DNA of 64,000 nt, from NCBI GenBank assembly GCA_050951725.1, contig JBMNJO010000001.1, positions 1,178,001 to 1,242,000 of the forward strand. Reading direction: 5' to 3'. The translations under genes and the position numbers were made by a program. Shown in pieces: positions 26,475 through 35,311 of this stretch (position 1 is its first letter; every line of letters starts with the position of its first letter). The notes under the pieces are model-generated. The model had not been told where the DNA came from. It saw only the letters and a program-made list of their open reading frames with translations, and did no database searches. Source of the DNA: DTU052 sp050951725. Lineage in GTDB: Bacteria > Bacillota > Syntrophomonadia > Syntrophomonadales > DTU052.

Positions 26475-28193
26475 ATGAAATCAAAAACCATAATCATCGC
26501 CGGATTGTCCGTTCTGCTGATATTGGTGGCGTGTTGGTTCGGGTTTCATTCGAAACAGAATGATTCGAATGCTAAGCTGACAAGTATATCTCAGCTCAAT
26601 TCCCCGGAATACAAAATTGGGGTGCCGCAGGGGGCAGGCGCCATGACCGCGATCGAGAGGGCCTTTCCTGACGCTACCATAATTTACTATAACACGTATG
26701 AAGATGGCTATCTGGCTGTTCAAAAAGGGATGATCGATGCCTTTGCTTATGACAAGGCTATGATGACCTTTGCGGCCGCCAATCTTAAAGGTGTTGAGGT
26801 ACTGGATGAAGTGGTCGACAGTATTGATATTGTAGTCGGGATATCCCCAAAAAGACCTGATCTGGTCGATGACATAAACGCCTTTATTGCCGCGACAAAA
26901 GCCGACGGCACTTATGATGATATGTATGATCGCTGGGTAAACCAAGCCAGTAATGTACTTCCCGACATCAAACCTCCCGCCCACCCCACCATGGCCCTCA
27001 AGGCCGGTACTTCCGGAAGGGTGGTGCCGATGAATTACTATGATGAAAACCTGGAGTTAACCGGTTTTGACGTTGAATTCATGAAGCGCCTAGCCGTCTA
27101 TCTCAATGCTGATTTGGAGATCTCCACTCTGAATTTCGATGGTATGATTGCTTCCCTGGAAACAGGAACAGCTGACATCGTAGTATCGGATCTAAACGCA
27201 ACGGAGGAACGGCGCGAGAAGATAATAATGTCTGACCCCATCAGGTCATCAGATACGGTATTTATGGTTAAGCAAGGCCGCTTTATTACTGGTAAGAATC
27301 AGCAGATAACCGATATATCCCAGCTGGCGGGGAAGAAGGTCGGCATTGTTACCGGCACGGTGTTTGACTCGGTTTTGGCGGAACACCTACCGGAGGCCAT
27401 CCCTGAATACTTCAATAGCCTGGCTGATGAGGTAGCAGCCCTGCAGACTGGTAGGATATATGCGATATTGATGGACGAACCGGTGGCCCGGGATTTGGTC
27501 AATAACACGGCTGGTATTACATATCTGGAGGATAATCTTACCGAGCAGAGTTATGCCTTTGCCTTTAATCTGAATAACACCGGCTTACAGAAAAAGTTCA
27601 ACCAGGTACTGGCTGACCTGTACGCGGAAGGTATAATTGCCGAAATAGATGCCAAGTGGTTTGGGAAGGACGAGTCCGCCAAGGTTCTTCCCGATATTAA
27701 GCTGACCGGTGAAAACGGAACCATAGTTTATGGGACCGACTGCAGTATCGGTGTGCCCTTTGACTATGTCAAGGATCAGAAAATTGTCGGCTATGAAGTG
27801 GAGCTTATGATGCACATCTGTGATAGACTCGGCTACGACCTGGAAATTGTCGATATGAGTTTCGGAGCGTTGATCCCAGCGCTGGGAGCGGGAAGCATTG
27901 AAGTGGCCGGCTGCTGCATTGCTGTAACTGAGGAACGTAAGCAATCGGTGCTGTTCTCAGACCCGGTATACACCGGGGGTTCTGTCTTGACAGTGTTGGC
28001 CAATTCTGCCGTCGGACCCGGCGGAGAGCAGCTTTTTGTCCAGCATCAAGGAAAGTTTCACCAGAAACTTTATCACCGAATCGCGCTACAAGCTTTTGGC
28101 CAAGGGTCTGGGGGTAACCCTTTTGATATCCCTGCTGTCAGCTGTTTTCGGCACCATACTGGGCTTTGTGGTTTGTCTGATGCGCCGGTCTGA
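26475..28193 (+). CDS. amino-acid-type substrate-binding region, N-terminal part of a fused SBP-permease broken by frameshift
   Basis: N-terminal TM/signal (about 7-24), then a partial SBP lobe (40-160), one complete family-3 solute-binding domain (about 165-395; F-D-V-E-F-M-K-R-L, D-I-V-V-S-D-L-N-A-T-E-E-R) and a third, partial lobe (about 405-515; G-Y-E-V-E-L-M, C-C-I-A-V-T-E-E-R). After N-S-A-V-G-P-G the frame becomes nonsense (Q-L-F-V-Q-H-Q) and ends at 28193. The +1 frame continues directly as permease sequence (E-S-S-F-L-S-S-I-K-E-S-F). Removing one base at about 28010-28025 joins the two into a single SBP-permease chain of a kind common in Firmicute amino-acid importers. Substrate likely a polar amino acid; not determined. 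The multi-lobe SBP arrangement is unusual. Confidence 0.75.
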   Translation: MKSKTIIIAGLSVLLILVACWFGFHSKQNDSNAKLTSISQLNSPEYKIGVPQGAGAMTAIERAFPDATIIYYNTYEDGYLAVQKGMIDAFAYDKAMMTFAAANLKGVEVLDEVVDSIDIVVGISPKRPDLVDDINAFIAATKADGTYDDMYDRWVNQASNVLPDIKPPAHPTMALKAGTSGRVVPMNYYDENLELTGFDVEFMKRLAVYLNADLEISTLNFDGMIASLETGTADIVVSDLNATEERREKIIMSDPIRSSDTVFMVKQGRFITGKNQQITDISQLAGKKVGIVTGTVFDSVLAEHLPEAIPEYFNSLADEVAALQTGRIYAILMDEPVARDLVNNTAGITYLEDNLTEQSYAFAFNLNNTGLQKKFNQVLADLYAEGIIAEIDAKWFGKDESAKVLPDIKLTGENGTIVYGTDCSIGVPFDYVKDQKIVGYEVELMMHICDRLGYDLEIVDMSFGALIPALGAGSIEVAGCCIAVTEERKQSVLFSDPVYTGGSVLTVLANSAVGPGGEQLFVQHQGKFHQKLYHRIALQAFGQGSGGNPFDIPAVSCFRHHTGLCGLSDAPV

Positions 28194-28740
28194 ATCCAAA
28201 TGGGCCAACATTCCCGCCCTGGTGTTTATCAGGGCCATTCAAGGGACGCCGATAATTGTTTTCTTGATGATTCTGTACTATATAGTGTTCAGCAGTTCGG
28301 GCATCAACGGGATAGTGGTGGCCATCATTGGTTTCTCCATCAACTTTGCCGCTTATGTCTCGGAAATGATGCGCACCGGCATTGAGGCGGTAGACAAGGG
28401 TCAGCTGGAAGCGGCCGCCGCCCTTGGTTTCAACCGGATCCAGGTCTTTCAGAAGATAACCTTCCCCCAGGCCGCCCGGCACTTCCTGCCGGTGTTCAAG
28501 GGAGAGTTCATCTCCATGGTAAAAATGACCTCAGTGGTCGGATATATCGCCATCCAGGACCTGACCAAGATGAGCGACATAATCAGAAGCCGCACCTATG
28601 AAGCCTTTTTCCCGCTGATCACCACCGCGATCATCTATTTCATCATCGCCACCCTGCTGGCGTCACTGCTGACCCTGATTGAGATCAGGGTTGACCCCAA
28701 ACAACGACCGAGGAGAGTGAAGGGGGTGACTGCGGAGTGA
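28036..28740 (+). CDS. amino-acid ABC transporter permease (C-terminal half of the presumed fusion)
   Basis: 234 aa from a TTG at 28036. The lack of a good RBS and the upstream continuity argue that it is really the C-terminal half of the SBP-permease fusion. It has about five TMs and the EAA-type loop E-A-A-A-A-L-G-F-N-R-I-Q-V-F-Q-K-I-T-F-P-Q-A of HisMQ/GlnP family permeases, plus R-A-I-Q-G-T-P-I-I-V-F. It overlaps the ATPase gene by 4 bp (GTGA), so expression is coupled. Confidence 0.85.
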   Translation: MSSIKESFTRNFITESRYKLLAKGLGVTLLISLLSAVFGTILGFVVCLMRRSESKWANIPALVFIRAIQGTPIIVFLMILYYIVFSSSGINGIVVAIIGFSINFAAYVSEMMRTGIEAVDKGQLEAAAALGFNRIQVFQKITFPQAARHFLPVFKGEFISMVKMTSVVGYIAIQDLTKMSDIIRSRTYEAFFPLITTAIIYFIIATLLASLLTLIEIRVDPKQRPRRVKGVTAE

Positions 28741-29825
28741 TTACCGTAAAGAATTTAGCCAAGAGATTTGGGGATCTGGAAGTGTTAAAGGATGTTAATG
28801 CCGAGATCAAACAAGGGGAAGTGATCTCCATTATCGGACCCTCGGGGACCGGTAAAAGCACCTTTCTCCGCTGTATCAATCTTCTGGAAACCCCCAGCGG
28901 GGGCAGTATAACCATCGATGGAACGAACCTGCTGGACAAGGACACTGATATTCACAAGCTGCGTCAAAAGATGGGCATGGTTTTCCAGTCCTTTAATCTA
29001 TTTTCGCATCTGATGATCATCGAGAACATTATGCTGGGCCCGGTGGATCTGTTAAGAATGAGCAAACAGGAGGCGTTTGACGAGGGTATGCGCCTGCTGG
29101 CCATGGTCGGTCTGGCAGAAAAGGCCTATGCCTACCCTGACGAGCTGTCCGGAGGCCAGAAACAACGGGCGGCAATTGCGAGGGCCCTGGCGATGAAGCC
29201 CGAAATCATGCTGTTTGATGAGCCTACCAGCGCCCTGGATCCTACCATGATCGGGGAGGTGCTTTCCGTCCTCCGCAATCTGGCCCAGGCCGGCATGACC
29301 ATGATGATAGTTACCCACGAGATGAAATTTGCCCGTGATGTCTCCACCCGGGTTTTTTATATGGATGAAGGTATTATTTACGAGGAGGGGCCCCCGGAGC
29401 AGATCTTCGGACATCCCCAGCGGGAAAAAACCAGGGCTTTCATCAACAGGATCAGGACCTTCACCTTTGAGATCAAGTCCGTAAAATTTGACTTCTACGC
29501 CTTAAACTCAGCCATCGATGAATTCGGGCGCAAGCAGCTGCTGTCGCAGCGGCAGATTCATAACATTCAGCTGGTTATTGAGGAACTGGTGATGAACAAA
29601 CTCCTTCCCGGGCAGTCCGGGGAGGGCCCTGATATCACCATTATGGTCAGCTATTCCGAAGACAGCGGTGAGGTTGAAATAACCCTGCGATACCACGGTG
29701 AGGAATACAATCCGATGGTCGAAAAGGAAGCGGATGACCTCTCCCTGCTCATAGTAAGCGGCCTGATCAGGAACCACCATCATTCCTACGAAGAAGGCTA
29801 TAATGAGTTACGAATCAATCTCTAG
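28737..29825 (+). CDS. ABC transporter ATPase fused to a HATPase/anti-sigma-like domain
   Basis: 362 aa. Residues 1-240 are a typical polar amino-acid ATPase (Walker A G-P-S-G-T-G-K-S about 34-41, L-S-G-G-Q-K-Q-R signature, L-F-D-E-P-T-S-A-L-D-P). Residues ~245-362 are not the usual ending. They resemble a GHKL ATPase of the SpoIIAB/RsbW class: I-Q-L-V-I-E-E-L-V-M-N (N-box-like), Y-H-G-E-E-Y-N-P (G1-like) and L-I-V-S-G-L-I-R-N-H-H-H-S-Y-E-E-G-Y-N-E-L-R-I. This could allow regulatory phosphorylation or nucleotide sensing at the transporter. GTG start overlaps the permease stop. The same kind of tail appears on the NCS2 permease at 48,075. HATPase assignment is by motif, moderate confidence. 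Confidence 0.82.
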   Translation: MITVKNLAKRFGDLEVLKDVNAEIKQGEVISIIGPSGTGKSTFLRCINLLETPSGGSITIDGTNLLDKDTDIHKLRQKMGMVFQSFNLFSHLMIIENIMLGPVDLLRMSKQEAFDEGMRLLAMVGLAEKAYAYPDELSGGQKQRAAIARALAMKPEIMLFDEPTSALDPTMIGEVLSVLRNLAQAGMTMMIVTHEMKFARDVSTRVFYMDEGIIYEEGPPEQIFGHPQREKTRAFINRIRTFTFEIKSVKFDFYALNSAIDEFGRKQLLSQRQIHNIQLVIEELVMNKLLPGQSGEGPDITIMVSYSEDSGEVEITLRYHGEEYNPMVEKEADDLSLLIVSGLIRNHHHSYEEGYNELRINL

Positions 29826-29994
29826 TGCATCACGGGGACTGATCTTATCGGTTATGGGACCTGGAGACTCAGCCTGCGAGCAGGTCAGACGCCGCTATGT
29901 TCTACTGCTCCAGCAGCTGGCAGTCGCTGCCATACCCATTGATCACCAGGCTGGACTTGAGCTTCTGGGACAGCCTCCGGGCAGTAAAAGGGAG

Positions 29995-30040
29995 GCCCAG
30001 CAGCTGTTGGATAGGCAATTCAACAGCTGCTGGGCTTTTA
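29995..30040 (+). terminator. intrinsic terminator after the amino-acid ABC operon
   Basis: Perfect 15-bp stem GCCCAGCAGCTGTTG / CAACAGCTGCTGGGC with a 10-nt loop and TTTTATAAA tail. Confidence 0.92.
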
Positions 30041-30129
30041 TAAAGAGCTGACCACCGAGTGCCGGCAAAGTACCAGTCGGCCAGCACCCGAAATGGCTGA
30101 AATTCGATTTAGGAACCAGGTCTGATTTC

Positions 30130-31380
30130 CTAGCTATGCCACTGTTCCTTAAGCTTAGGCTGCCGGCCCAAGATGAGTAAGAACAGCAGGAGGATAACTA
30201 TGCCCAGCACCACAAAGGCCCACCACACGGGCATCAGGCTGCCGGTACTGTCATAAACCGCACCGGTAACGGGCATGGCAAATGCCATTCCCAGGGTGAT
30301 GAATATTTGCACGAACCCATAGATAGTCCCATAATCGAGGTTGCCGAACAAATGTCCCGCAATAAAAGAGGGCCATACGGTAGCGACAGGCCCTCCCATA
30401 GCAAAGGCCAGAACAAACAAGGCTGCCATAACCATAGTTCCGCCCTTCATAAAGAAAATCAATGACAATACTATTAATCCCATGCAGAAGATTATCCCCA
30501 TTTTGGCACCAAATTTGTCCAGTACGGCACCGACCACCAGTTTACCCAGCACCAGGACCCCCATATAGGCCGCCATGATGGTAGCTGCCACCGCCGGGGC
30601 ATGACCCAGATCCTGCATCCAGATGGGAATATTGTTCTGAATGCCGAGGAACATGAACATGGTAAGAAACAGGCTAAGTGCTAATAACCAGAATACAGGG
30701 TTTTTCGTGACTTCTCCGGCGGTTAGGCCCATTACCGTAGCCGGTGGGCTGCCAGCAGTCGCTTCTTTCTCTGCACCCAGAGGTACAAGTCCTTTTTGTG
30801 AAGGGTGAAGCTTAATTATAAACAAAGAACAGGGTAACATGAGTGCCAAGAATACCACGCCCAGAATGACGTAGGCCATTTGCCAGCCATAAGCGGCAAT
30901 AATTGATTGTGCCAGTGGATTGCAAAGCATACCACCGATACCACTGCCGGTAAAGGCAATGCCCATCGCCGTGCCCCGTTTGTCATTAAACCAGTTGGTA
31001 ATCAGGAGGGAGGCCGGCAAGGTCGAGGTTCCTGCTCCAAATACCCCGGCAACTACGGCAATCGCATAAAAATGCCATAATTGGGTGGCTTGAGAGAAGG
31101 CCATGAATGCCAGACCCGTAATTAGAATACAGACCGTCATGACTACCTGGGTGTTGTATTTGACCAACATCTTGCCCAGGAATGGCGATGCAACCATTAT
31201 GGCGAGTGACATAATGGTGAAATAGAGCCCCAGTCCCGCCCGGGAAAATCCCGTGTCCGCCAGAATGCCACCGAATAATACCCCGTAGGTGTTGATAAGG
31301 ATACCAACCCCCGCAAACATTAGAACGAAACTGGCAGCGACAATCCACCAACCATAAAACATTTTACCTTTCTGTTCCAT
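30130..31380 (-). CDS. MFS transporter, OxlT (oxalate/formate antiporter)-like
   Basis: 416 aa from ATG 31378-31380, preferred over a longer frame because AAGGAGG sits 7 nt upstream. Twelve hydrophobic segments. It has the OxlT-family features G-W-W-I-V-A-A-S-F at the N-terminus, F-G-A-G-T-S-T-L-P-A-S-L-L-I, N-W-F-N-D-K-R-G-T-A-M-G-I-A-F-T-G-S-G-I-G-G, and a C-terminal F-G-N-L-D-Y-G-T-I-Y-G. Such proteins move small carboxylates or formate. A perfect sigma-54 promoter and a copy of the 26-bp element upstream place it in the same regulon as the acyl-CoA genes, so import or export of a monocarboxylate feeding that pathway is a fair inference. A decayed paralogue lies at 44,640. Confidence 0.85.
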   Translation of the reverse strand: MEQKGKMFYGWWIVAASFVLMFAGVGILINTYGVLFGGILADTGFSRAGLGLYFTIMSLAIMVASPFLGKMLVKYNTQVVMTVCILITGLAFMAFSQATQLWHFYAIAVVAGVFGAGTSTLPASLLITNWFNDKRGTAMGIAFTGSGIGGMLCNPLAQSIIAAYGWQMAYVILGVVFLALMLPCSLFIIKLHPSQKGLVPLGAEKEATAGSPPATVMGLTAGEVTKNPVFWLLALSLFLTMFMFLGIQNNIPIWMQDLGHAPAVAATIMAAYMGVLVLGKLVVGAVLDKFGAKMGIIFCMGLIVLSLIFFMKGGTMVMAALFVLAFAMGGPVATVWPSFIAGHLFGNLDYGTIYGFVQIFITLGMAFAMPVTGAVYDSTGSLMPVWWAFVVLGIVILLLFLLILGRQPKLKEQWHS

Positions 31381-31752
31381 TACAATGCCTCCTTGTTTTA
31401 CTATTTCTCTATGGGAAGTTTTACGTTGTCTGGTCTTCTTTCCATAATCTCCGCGAATGCCCGTCGTAGGCGAGCCACCTGTTACCAAATCTGATAAGTT
31501 TGACGTTATCGTACTTCAGTGCCGACTACCCAATTTTGTGGTTTGCCATCGCAGTCCCCAATCTTAAATCCTTATAACGAATAAACTTGCGGTATTATCG
31601 CTGTATGGCATCATTCCTTTCATTTGTATTACATTGAGAAAGCAACTTATCCAAGACGATACTTGTGGGACCGAGATTACACCAACCAACCTACTGGACA
31701 AATAATGCTGGTGTTTTCAAATCACGTGTAACAGACATTCATAAACTTTTAA

Positions 31753-31768
31753 TGCAATAAATGTGCCA
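31753..31768 (-). promoter_or_regulatory. sigma-54 promoter (-24/-12) for the MFS gene
   Basis: Minus-strand TGGCAC-ATTTA-TTGCA: GG and GC separated by exactly 10 nt, a complete match to the RpoN consensus. Confidence 0.88.
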
Positions 31769-31956
31769 CTAAGTGAAATATTATGAATTGCACGAAGTCA
31801 GGGAAGCTGTTTGTTTGGTTTATAAGCTTATAAATAGAACCGTTTAAATAGTAGACACTTTCAAAAGGACCCGGCCTATACTTACTTGTCTTATTTGACG
31901 AAAACCGGTTTTTCGTTGGGTTGGGGAAAGTCCTTGTGGTAGAGCACCTAGGTAGG

Positions 31957-31982
31957 GTTGTACTAATTTACTACACTGTTGT
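31957..31982 (-). promoter_or_regulatory. 26-bp repeated element, copy 1 (candidate enhancer site)
   Basis: Plus-strand GTTGTA..A.TT..CTAC..TGTTGT, shared with 42812-42837 and 44949-44974. It lies ~190 bp upstream of the sigma-54 promoter, a normal distance for an enhancer-binding protein. Confidence 0.65.
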
Positions 31983-32508
31983 TTTCTCCTACACATTCGC
32001 CCCTCTAAGCCGGACCGTATCACAGTGAAGCAAGGATTGTAGCAGCGTGTTCCCTGCGGGAATTCTAGTTTCTCTTATTGCCTTACCCCGCAAGGCCGTT
32101 ACCGCCTTGACTCTCGTTTAGCCTAAAACAAAAGGTGAATACCGGAACTCCCCTTAATTTATTAGAAAGGTGTGGTTTTATGTGGAATACAAGGTAAATC
32201 TATAGCGGCAGACTGCTCGTATTACTGGTTCTTTGGCCGGCGGGTTTTCCTTACTGTTCGTACTTACCGTCTGCGGATATAGGTTTGCGCTGGATATTTT
32301 TCTAATGTTATAGTAAAAACAAGTTTGCAGGGACCAATTATAGTAAAATACCCCATGCAAACCCGGTTTTTGGCGAGCGGAGCCACAGTAAATCAGGCAT
32401 ACAGGAGGTGGGGCAGTCCATACGGCAAAGATAAGTTGGTGCCCAAATCCGGACATACAACAACGGTCCGTATAGGAGAAGTTGTTAAAGCTGAAAGGAG
32501 GAATCCAC

Positions 32509-33396
32509 TTGTTAAAAAGAAGTAGTATCATCCTATCCTTATTGTTCATTTTAGGGACAACCCTGATCCTTTCCGGTTGCGGAACCGAACCAGCTGCCAA
32601 TACCGGGATGACAACCTTGGAAAAGGTTAAGGCACAGGGATATGTTACCGTAGGCTTCGCAAACGAAAAACCATTTGCATACGCTACTGAAACTGGCCAG
32701 TTAACCGGTCTTAACGTTGAAATCGCCCGTGAGGTTCTTAAGGGACTGGGTATAGAGGATATGCAGGGGGTTTTGACCGAGTTTGGATCTCTGATACCCG
32801 GACTGCAAGCTAAACGTTTCGATATGATAACTGCCGGAATGTACCTGACTCCGGATCGTGCCAAAGAGGCCGCTTTTGCCAACCCCGAATATACTATCGG
32901 CGGAGGATTGGCAGTTAAAGCCGGTAATCCGCATAACCTGAAGAGTTATTTCGATATTGCCAATAAACCTGAAGTCAAAATCGCAGTAATGGCAGGTGCG
33001 GCGGAATATGATCACCTTCTCCAGGTAGGGGTTTCCGAAGCTCAGATAGTTTCCGTCCCCGATCAACCATCAGCTCTGGCCGCACTACAAGCCGATAGGG
33101 TTGACGCCATAACCATGACCAGCGCTGCCCTCCAGTCGTTGCTCACCACCAAGCAGGATCCCAATATAGAGAGAGTAGAAGACTTCACCATTGCCGAAGT
33201 GGATGGTAAGCGCCAACAGGCCTTTGGCTCAGCCGCATTCCGCCATGAAGACAGTGACTTCCGCGAGGCATACAATCAGGAACTTGAGAAACTCAAAGAT
33301 TCCGGAAGACTGCTGGAGATCTTCGAACAATTCGGGTTCACTAAGCACGAGCTGCCTGGTGATGTTACCGCTGAACAGGCCATAGAAATGTGGTAA
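32509..33396 (+). CDS. ehuB: ectoine/hydroxyectoine-type ABC transporter substrate-binding lipoprotein
   Basis: 295 aa from TTG 32509, chosen because AAAGGAGG is 7 nt upstream; an in-frame ATG at 32482 has no RBS. Lipoprotein signal with lipobox L-S-G-C. The mature domain carries the EhuB pattern: L-E-K-V-K-A-Q-G-Y-V-T-V-G-F-A-N-E-K-P-F-A-Y, G-V-L-T-E-F-G-S-L-I-P-G-L-Q-A-K-R-F-D, A-G-M-Y-L-T-P-D-R. It captures the substrate outside the membrane and hands it to EhuC/EhuD. Downstream genes are the matching permeases and ATPase. Ectoine specificity is by family resemblance; related polar amino acids are possible. Confidence 0.82.
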   Translation: MLKRSSIILSLLFILGTTLILSGCGTEPAANTGMTTLEKVKAQGYVTVGFANEKPFAYATETGQLTGLNVEIAREVLKGLGIEDMQGVLTEFGSLIPGLQAKRFDMITAGMYLTPDRAKEAAFANPEYTIGGGLAVKAGNPHNLKSYFDIANKPEVKIAVMAGAAEYDHLLQVGVSEAQIVSVPDQPSALAALQADRVDAITMTSAALQSLLTTKQDPNIERVEDFTIAEVDGKRQQAFGSAAFRHEDSDFREAYNQELEKLKDSGRLLEIFEQFGFTKHELPGDVTAEQAIEMW

Positions 33397-33489
33397 ATCA
33401 GCAGTAAACGCCCCGGCCACTACCGCTCGCCAAAAAACACACAAACTCTGCAGATAATTATTCCGATCTCATGGTTAATTGTATGAAAA

Positions 33490-34155
33490 TTGAAAGGAGT
33501 GTTGCTTATTCCGGCGCCTTTTGATCTTGTTCCGTACCTTTTGCGGGGTGTAGGCATTACAGTCAAACTCTTGATAATGTCATCAGCACTGGCATTCATC
33601 ATGTCTTTTGTGATAGGCTACGGACGTTTATCCCCTTACAAAGTACTATCGATTCCCGCAACTATTTATCTGGAGTTTTTTCGAGGCACCTCACTCTTGG
33701 TTCAGCTTTTTTGGGCCTATTTTGTCTTGCCATTTTTCGGCATTAATCTGTCGGCAATGGTTACCGGCATAGTGGTGATTGGTCTAAACTACGGTGCCTA
33801 CGGATCAGAAATCGTACGCAGCTCAATACTGAGCATACCCAAAGCACAAACTGAGGCCGGGGTTTCCTTAAACATGACCCGTTTTCAGATCGGTTACCGG
33901 GTAATTCTGCCTCAGGCCCTGGCTATTATGCTGCCTTCATTCGGTAACCTGGTGATTGAACTGCTCAAGGGGACCGCTCTGGTTTCATTGATCACCCTCA
34001 ATGACCTGATGTTCCAGGGAACCATACTGCGGAATACCACCCTCAGGACTGTTGAGGTATTCAGCCTGGTTCTCATGATGTACTTCATTCTGGCTTATCC
34101 CATTATCCTGGGGGTACGCAAGTTGGAGAACAGACTTTCGGTTTGGAGGGCTTAA
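33490..34155 (+). CDS. ehuC: ectoine-type ABC transporter permease
   Basis: About 221 aa, five TMs, HisM/GlnP-type. Motifs F-F-R-G-T-S-L-L-V-Q-L-F-W-A-Y-F and E-A-G-V-S-L-N-M-T-R-F-Q-I-G-Y-R-V-I-L-P-Q-A (EAA loop). The start is uncertain: the TTG at 33490 overlaps its own GGAG, and another non-ATG start within the next 20 nt would fit the RBS (AAAGGAG, 33492-33498) better. Two bp separate its stop from the ehuD ATG. Confidence 0.83.
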   Translation: MKGVLLIPAPFDLVPYLLRGVGITVKLLIMSSALAFIMSFVIGYGRLSPYKVLSIPATIYLEFFRGTSLLVQLFWAYFVLPFFGINLSAMVTGIVVIGLNYGAYGSEIVRSSILSIPKAQTEAGVSLNMTRFQIGYRVILPQALAIMLPSFGNLVIELLKGTALVSLITLNDLMFQGTILRNTTLRTVEVFSLVLMMYFILAYPIILGVRKLENRLSVWRA

Positions 34156-34157
34156 TT

Positions 34158-34805
34158 ATGTGGGACTGGTCTTACACTTTATTTGTTTTACCCGATATTC
34201 TAAAAGCACTGAAAATAACAATTATGGCAACCTTTTTGGGGTTTGCCATGGCCTGCATACTGGGACTTATTCTGGCCATCTGCCGCCGCTCACCCAACAA
34301 GATCCTTAGTATGACCGTGGGGGCCTTCGTGGAGTTCACCAGAACCACTCCCCTGCTGGCCCAGTTATACTTTATTTTTTATGTGTTTCCTCTGTTCGGT
34401 CTGGTTCTGTCTCCGCTGGCGGCCGGGGTTATCGGATTGGGCTTGCATTACAGCACCTACCTGTCTGAAGTCTACCGGGCAGGTATAGACTCCATCCCCC
34501 AGGCTCAATGGGAGGCAGCGACGGCTTTGAGTTTTTCCAAAAAACAGGTCTGGCTGAAGATCATACTGCCCCAGGCAATTCCACCTATACTCCCGGTAAT
34601 GGGCAACTACCTGATCGGAATGTTCAAAGACACTCCGCTGCTATCGGCCATAACTCTGTTAGAGATCCTTCAGGTGGCCAAGCTGTTTGGTTCACAATAC
34701 TTCAGGTACCTTGAACCCATCACCATTGTAGGTTTGTTGTTCCTGGTTTTATCCTACATTTCCTCGTTGGGTATCAAACGATTGGAGGCCAAGCTTAACC
34801 ATTAG
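34158..34805 (+). CDS. ehuD: ectoine-type ABC transporter permease
   Basis: 215 aa from ATG 34158 (GGAGG 8 nt upstream), second HisM/GlnP-type permease. Motifs F-T-R-T-T-P-L-L-A-Q-L-Y-F-I-F-Y and Q-W-E-A-A-T-A-L-S-F-S-K-K-Q-V-W-L-K-I-I-L-P-Q-A. It pairs with EhuC to form the channel. The ATPase gene does not follow directly: a 500-bp gap with a riboswitch intervenes. Confidence 0.85.
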   Translation: MWDWSYTLFVLPDILKALKITIMATFLGFAMACILGLILAICRRSPNKILSMTVGAFVEFTRTTPLLAQLYFIFYVFPLFGLVLSPLAAGVIGLGLHYSTYLSEVYRAGIDSIPQAQWEAATALSFSKKQVWLKIILPQAIPPILPVMGNYLIGMFKDTPLLSAITLLEILQVAKLFGSQYFRYLEPITIVGLLFLVLSYISSLGIKRLEAKLNH

Positions 34806-34959
34806 TTTGATAGATTTGTTATTCTTAGGTATTCGATATCTGATCGCGCTCATTTACCTTAATTGAAAGAGAGGCTTTATCAAGGCCCCTCACAGGATTT
34901 GACGGAAAATGGAATCGCACCTATAATTGTTGCAAACAATTTCATAGAGAATGCCATTC

Positions 34960-35085
34960 TCGTATGCTGAATTCCGGGGGTTGTACCCGGAAGCGGGGGA
35001 ACCAATTTTTGGGGTGAATCCGGTACTCTGGTACTGGTAGGGCTCCCTGGCCCAAATCCGTCAGCTAACCTCGTAAGCACTTTAA
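34960..35085 (+). ncRNA. c-di-AMP riboswitch (ydaO-yuaA type)
   Basis: Contains the near-invariant 3' block ATCCGTCAGCTAACCTCGTA (35056-35075), preceded by CGGGGGAACCAATTTTTGGG and GGTGAATCC, and a 5' CTGAATTCCGGGGG stem. These are the ydaO hallmark elements. About 230 nt separate it from the ehuA start, leaving room for an expression platform. ydaO RNAs usually turn genes off when c-di-AMP is high and commonly control osmolyte and potassium transport, which fits ectoine uptake. Confidence 0.93.
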
Positions 35086-35311
35086 GGGGGGAATGGGGCA
35101 TGGACACTCACTTCTTGTGACATCTCCTTAATCTCGTCTTTATATTAGCCCCTTTGTTTAATCCCCAATTATGAGTTATGACCGTTCCTGTTAAGGTAAC
35201 GGGTGGATTGTTTGTGAGTTAAACTCAAATTCTTCTGGCGGTCAATGGCCTTGGAGTCATTCCCCTGGGCGGATTATTTATTGCAGCCGTTTGAAGGGAG
35301 TGTCTCATAAC

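Larger units (their letters stand above)
31381..32508. other. 1.1-kb intergenic regulatory region
   Basis: Separates the divergent MFS and ehuB genes. It contains the sigma-54 promoter (31753-31768) and 26-bp element (31957-31982) described separately, both oriented for the MFS gene, leaving a ~365-nt untranslated leader. I see no coding signal on either strand. Around 31900-31920 is a short GACGAAAACCGG/GTTTTTCG imperfect inverted repeat. Sequence from 32000 to 32480 holds nothing I can name; the ehuB promoter must be there. Confidence 0.55.

Noticed and set aside
32178..32882. 234-aa minus-strand open frame overlapping the ehuB start
   Set aside because: Antisense to the clearly coding N-terminus of ehuB, no RBS and no recognisable motif; treated as a shadow.
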